Source of the DNA: Limonium bicolor
Taxonomy: Eukaryota; Streptophyta; Magnoliopsida; Caryophyllales; Plumbaginaceae
Length of the DNA stretch: 64,000 bases
Direction: 5' to 3'
NCBI GenBank assembly: GCA_023374045.1
Contig: CM041777.1
Location: forward strand, 103,122,046 to 103,186,045
Position 1 is the first letter of the stretch. The number at the start of each line of letters is the position of its first letter. A program made the translations under genes and the position numbers. The notes below the pieces were generated by a model. It did no database searches, was not told the origin of the DNA, and saw only the letters and a list, made by a program, of their open reading frames with translations. Shown piece by piece: positions 62,301 through 64,000 of the stretch.

Positions 62301-64000
62301 AAATTGGAGGATCCCTAGACCCAAACCACATCTTATTATAATAACATGTATTAATAAAAGCACTTTCTCAAAATTCATCTCAATTTGATTCATCATTTCT
62401 TCCCAAATTTTTCAAAGCCCATCAAAGCTCAAAACAACTCGAACAAAAAATCAATCTCGGCCCAAAACCCAATCTCAGCCCAAGTCCAATCTCGGCCCAA
62501 AACCAACAAGCCCACAATCGGCCCAAAACCAACAAGCCCATAGTTGGCCCAAAACCAATAAGCCCACAATCGGCCCAAAACCAACAAGCCCACAATCGAC
62601 CCAAGTCCACAAAAGTCAAAACGATTTGACCTTGACTCGAACCTTTGACCAAGTCCAAGTTTGACCTTGACCCCACTTTGACCAATCTGAACTTTGACCT
62701 CGACCCAACTTTGACTCGGTTCAACTTTGACCAACATGCACTTTGACCTCGACCCAACTTTGATTCGATCCCACTTTGACTCGGTCTAACTTTGACCCGA
62801 TTCGCTTTCCAACCCCAACCCAAATTCAATTCATACCCAATTCATTTAGCTCAATTCAACTCAAACCCAAATACATTTCATTCAATCCACACTCAACTTG
62901 TAAATTCCTTTCAAAATTCAAAACCCGAAAAGAATTCCAATCCATCATTTTATTCAAACTTCCTAAAAGTTTTCAAAAGAAGTCATTTTGTGGAATTTTA
63001 AAGGAAAAACTCTTCTCACATCACAGAAAACTCTTCTCAAATGCAGAAAGTTCTTCTCACATACACAGAAAGTTTTCTCCTAAAACATTTCTCAAAATCA
63101 GTGCTTCTTTACTGAGAATTCCGAACAACTTTCAAAGTTTTCTAACTTAGTTTTCAAATCCAAGTAAATTGTTTTCGGGGAGCAAGAAATGTCTAACCCC
63201 TTCAAAACATTTCCTCCATGGTTAGAACATTACTTGTCTTCCTTCCCAAAATAAAAATCCGAGGCAGGGCACTGGGGTTATAACCTTCCCTTGTCACAGT
63301 CTGGATCTCTTTAGGCGGGGCATTAGGGTGACAAACCTCCCCTAATTGCAGCCTAGATTTTTACAAGGCGGGGTGCTAGGGAAGTAACAACCTTCCTAGT
63401 TGCAGCCGGGATTTTAGAATCATCTAACTCCCTTCCGTTCGATTTCAATGTTTTCGGTTTTTAACGTTTTTAAACTCGGGAGTTAGAGACGTTATTAGGG
63501 TTTGACCTAGAGTATCCCATTCATGATACTTCTCTCTAAATCCTATTTTTCGACATAAATTCATTGCCCCATCTTTCGAGCCTCGACACTTACCATTAAT
63601 TTAGTGTCGTGTTTGAGGGGGTACATAGGGTAATCCCTTGGGATTATCCGCCCTTTTACAACAAAAAATGATTTTTTCGATTTTAAAAACTTTAAGAGAG
63701 ACAATTTTGACAATCATTCCTCCGAACAGTTCAGTCCACCATCATCTCAGTCTAAATTCGAAATATCCCAAAACCTCAACCCTTGTAGATTCTCGAACCC
63801 GAAAAACCCGGGATCTCTACTCAAACTTCAATCGTCTCACACACTCAAATTATTATCCAAACTCAAATCATTCCAAACTTGAAACATCTCCTGAATCCCA
63901 ACTTCTTCCAAACTTCTATAGTCTCATAGGCCCGAGTGCCTCACAGTCTCAAAACATCACAATTTCTCCACAAACGTCTCACAGGCCCCAGCGCCTCACA
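59400..64000 (+). repeat. Array D, LTR 4 (cut by window end)
   Basis: The first 4601 bp of a fourth LTR; TATA box 59904-59912, hairpin repeats 63261-63419. Between about 59520 and 62150 it shows many one- to four-base indels against the other LTRs (for example near 59522, 59994, 60310, 60620, 61067, 61646, 62048), whereas the part after 62160 is almost perfect. The patchy pattern suggests uneven sequence quality or one older segment. Confidence 0.92.

Overview
This window looks like nuclear repetitive DNA from a flowering plant. The signs are Ty3/gypsy LTR retrotransposons primed by initiator-Met tRNA, a second LTR family with an Ogre/Tat-type primer site, and a hAT-type non-autonomous transposon. 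I see no ordinary host gene, rRNA, tRNA gene or CRISPR. Species cannot be named from the sequence.

Layout. (A) 1-12832: a nearly complete plus-strand Ty3/gypsy element of the Tekay/Del chromovirus type. It has a 5' LTR cut by the window edge (1-2405), PBS 2411-2422, gag, an extra AlkB-type dioxygenase ORF (4274-4906), protease, reverse transcriptase, RNase H, integrase, a chromodomain-like tail, a PPT, and a 3' LTR (8738-12832). (B) 12833-21520: the remains of a related element on the minus strand: PBS, gag with one nonsense codon, a decayed copy of the same AlkB-type ORF, and a long AT-rich LTR. A 944-bp hAT-like element (C, 18817-19760, with target-site duplication) sits in that LTR. (D) 21521-64000: a head-to-tail array of one large non-coding LTR retrotransposon with the pattern LTR-internal-LTR-internal-LTR-internal-LTR. 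The LTR is about 5.77 kb, the internal region about 6.85 kb and the repeat period 12625-12628 bp. The last LTR runs off the window.

The main discovery candidate is the AlkB-type 2-oxoglutarate/Fe(II) oxygenase between gag and protease. In element A it keeps every catalytic residue of the family (HxD, distal His, the two C-terminal Arg). A diverged homologue sits at the same place in element B, so the domain belongs to a retroelement lineage rather than being a chance insertion. An AT-rich intron-like segment interrupts gag of A exactly where gag of B is continuous. A donor-like site at the gag end is in phase with acceptor-like sites before both AlkB and protease. This suggests, as inference only, that splicing may decide between gag-AlkB and gag-pol products.

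The array has the cis-signals of a retrotransposon (TATA box, LTR ends, PBS, PPT, hypervariable minisatellite before the 3' LTR) but no recognisable gag or pol, so any mobility would depend on proteins supplied by a relative. It carries several structured repeats. One stem-loop is present in both LTR and internal region with a compensatory base-pair change, and a nested stem-loop encloses the PPT/LTR junction. Many copy-to-copy differences, and most frame breaks in element A pol, are single-base indels, often in homopolymers, so part of the apparent decay may be sequencing or assembly error.
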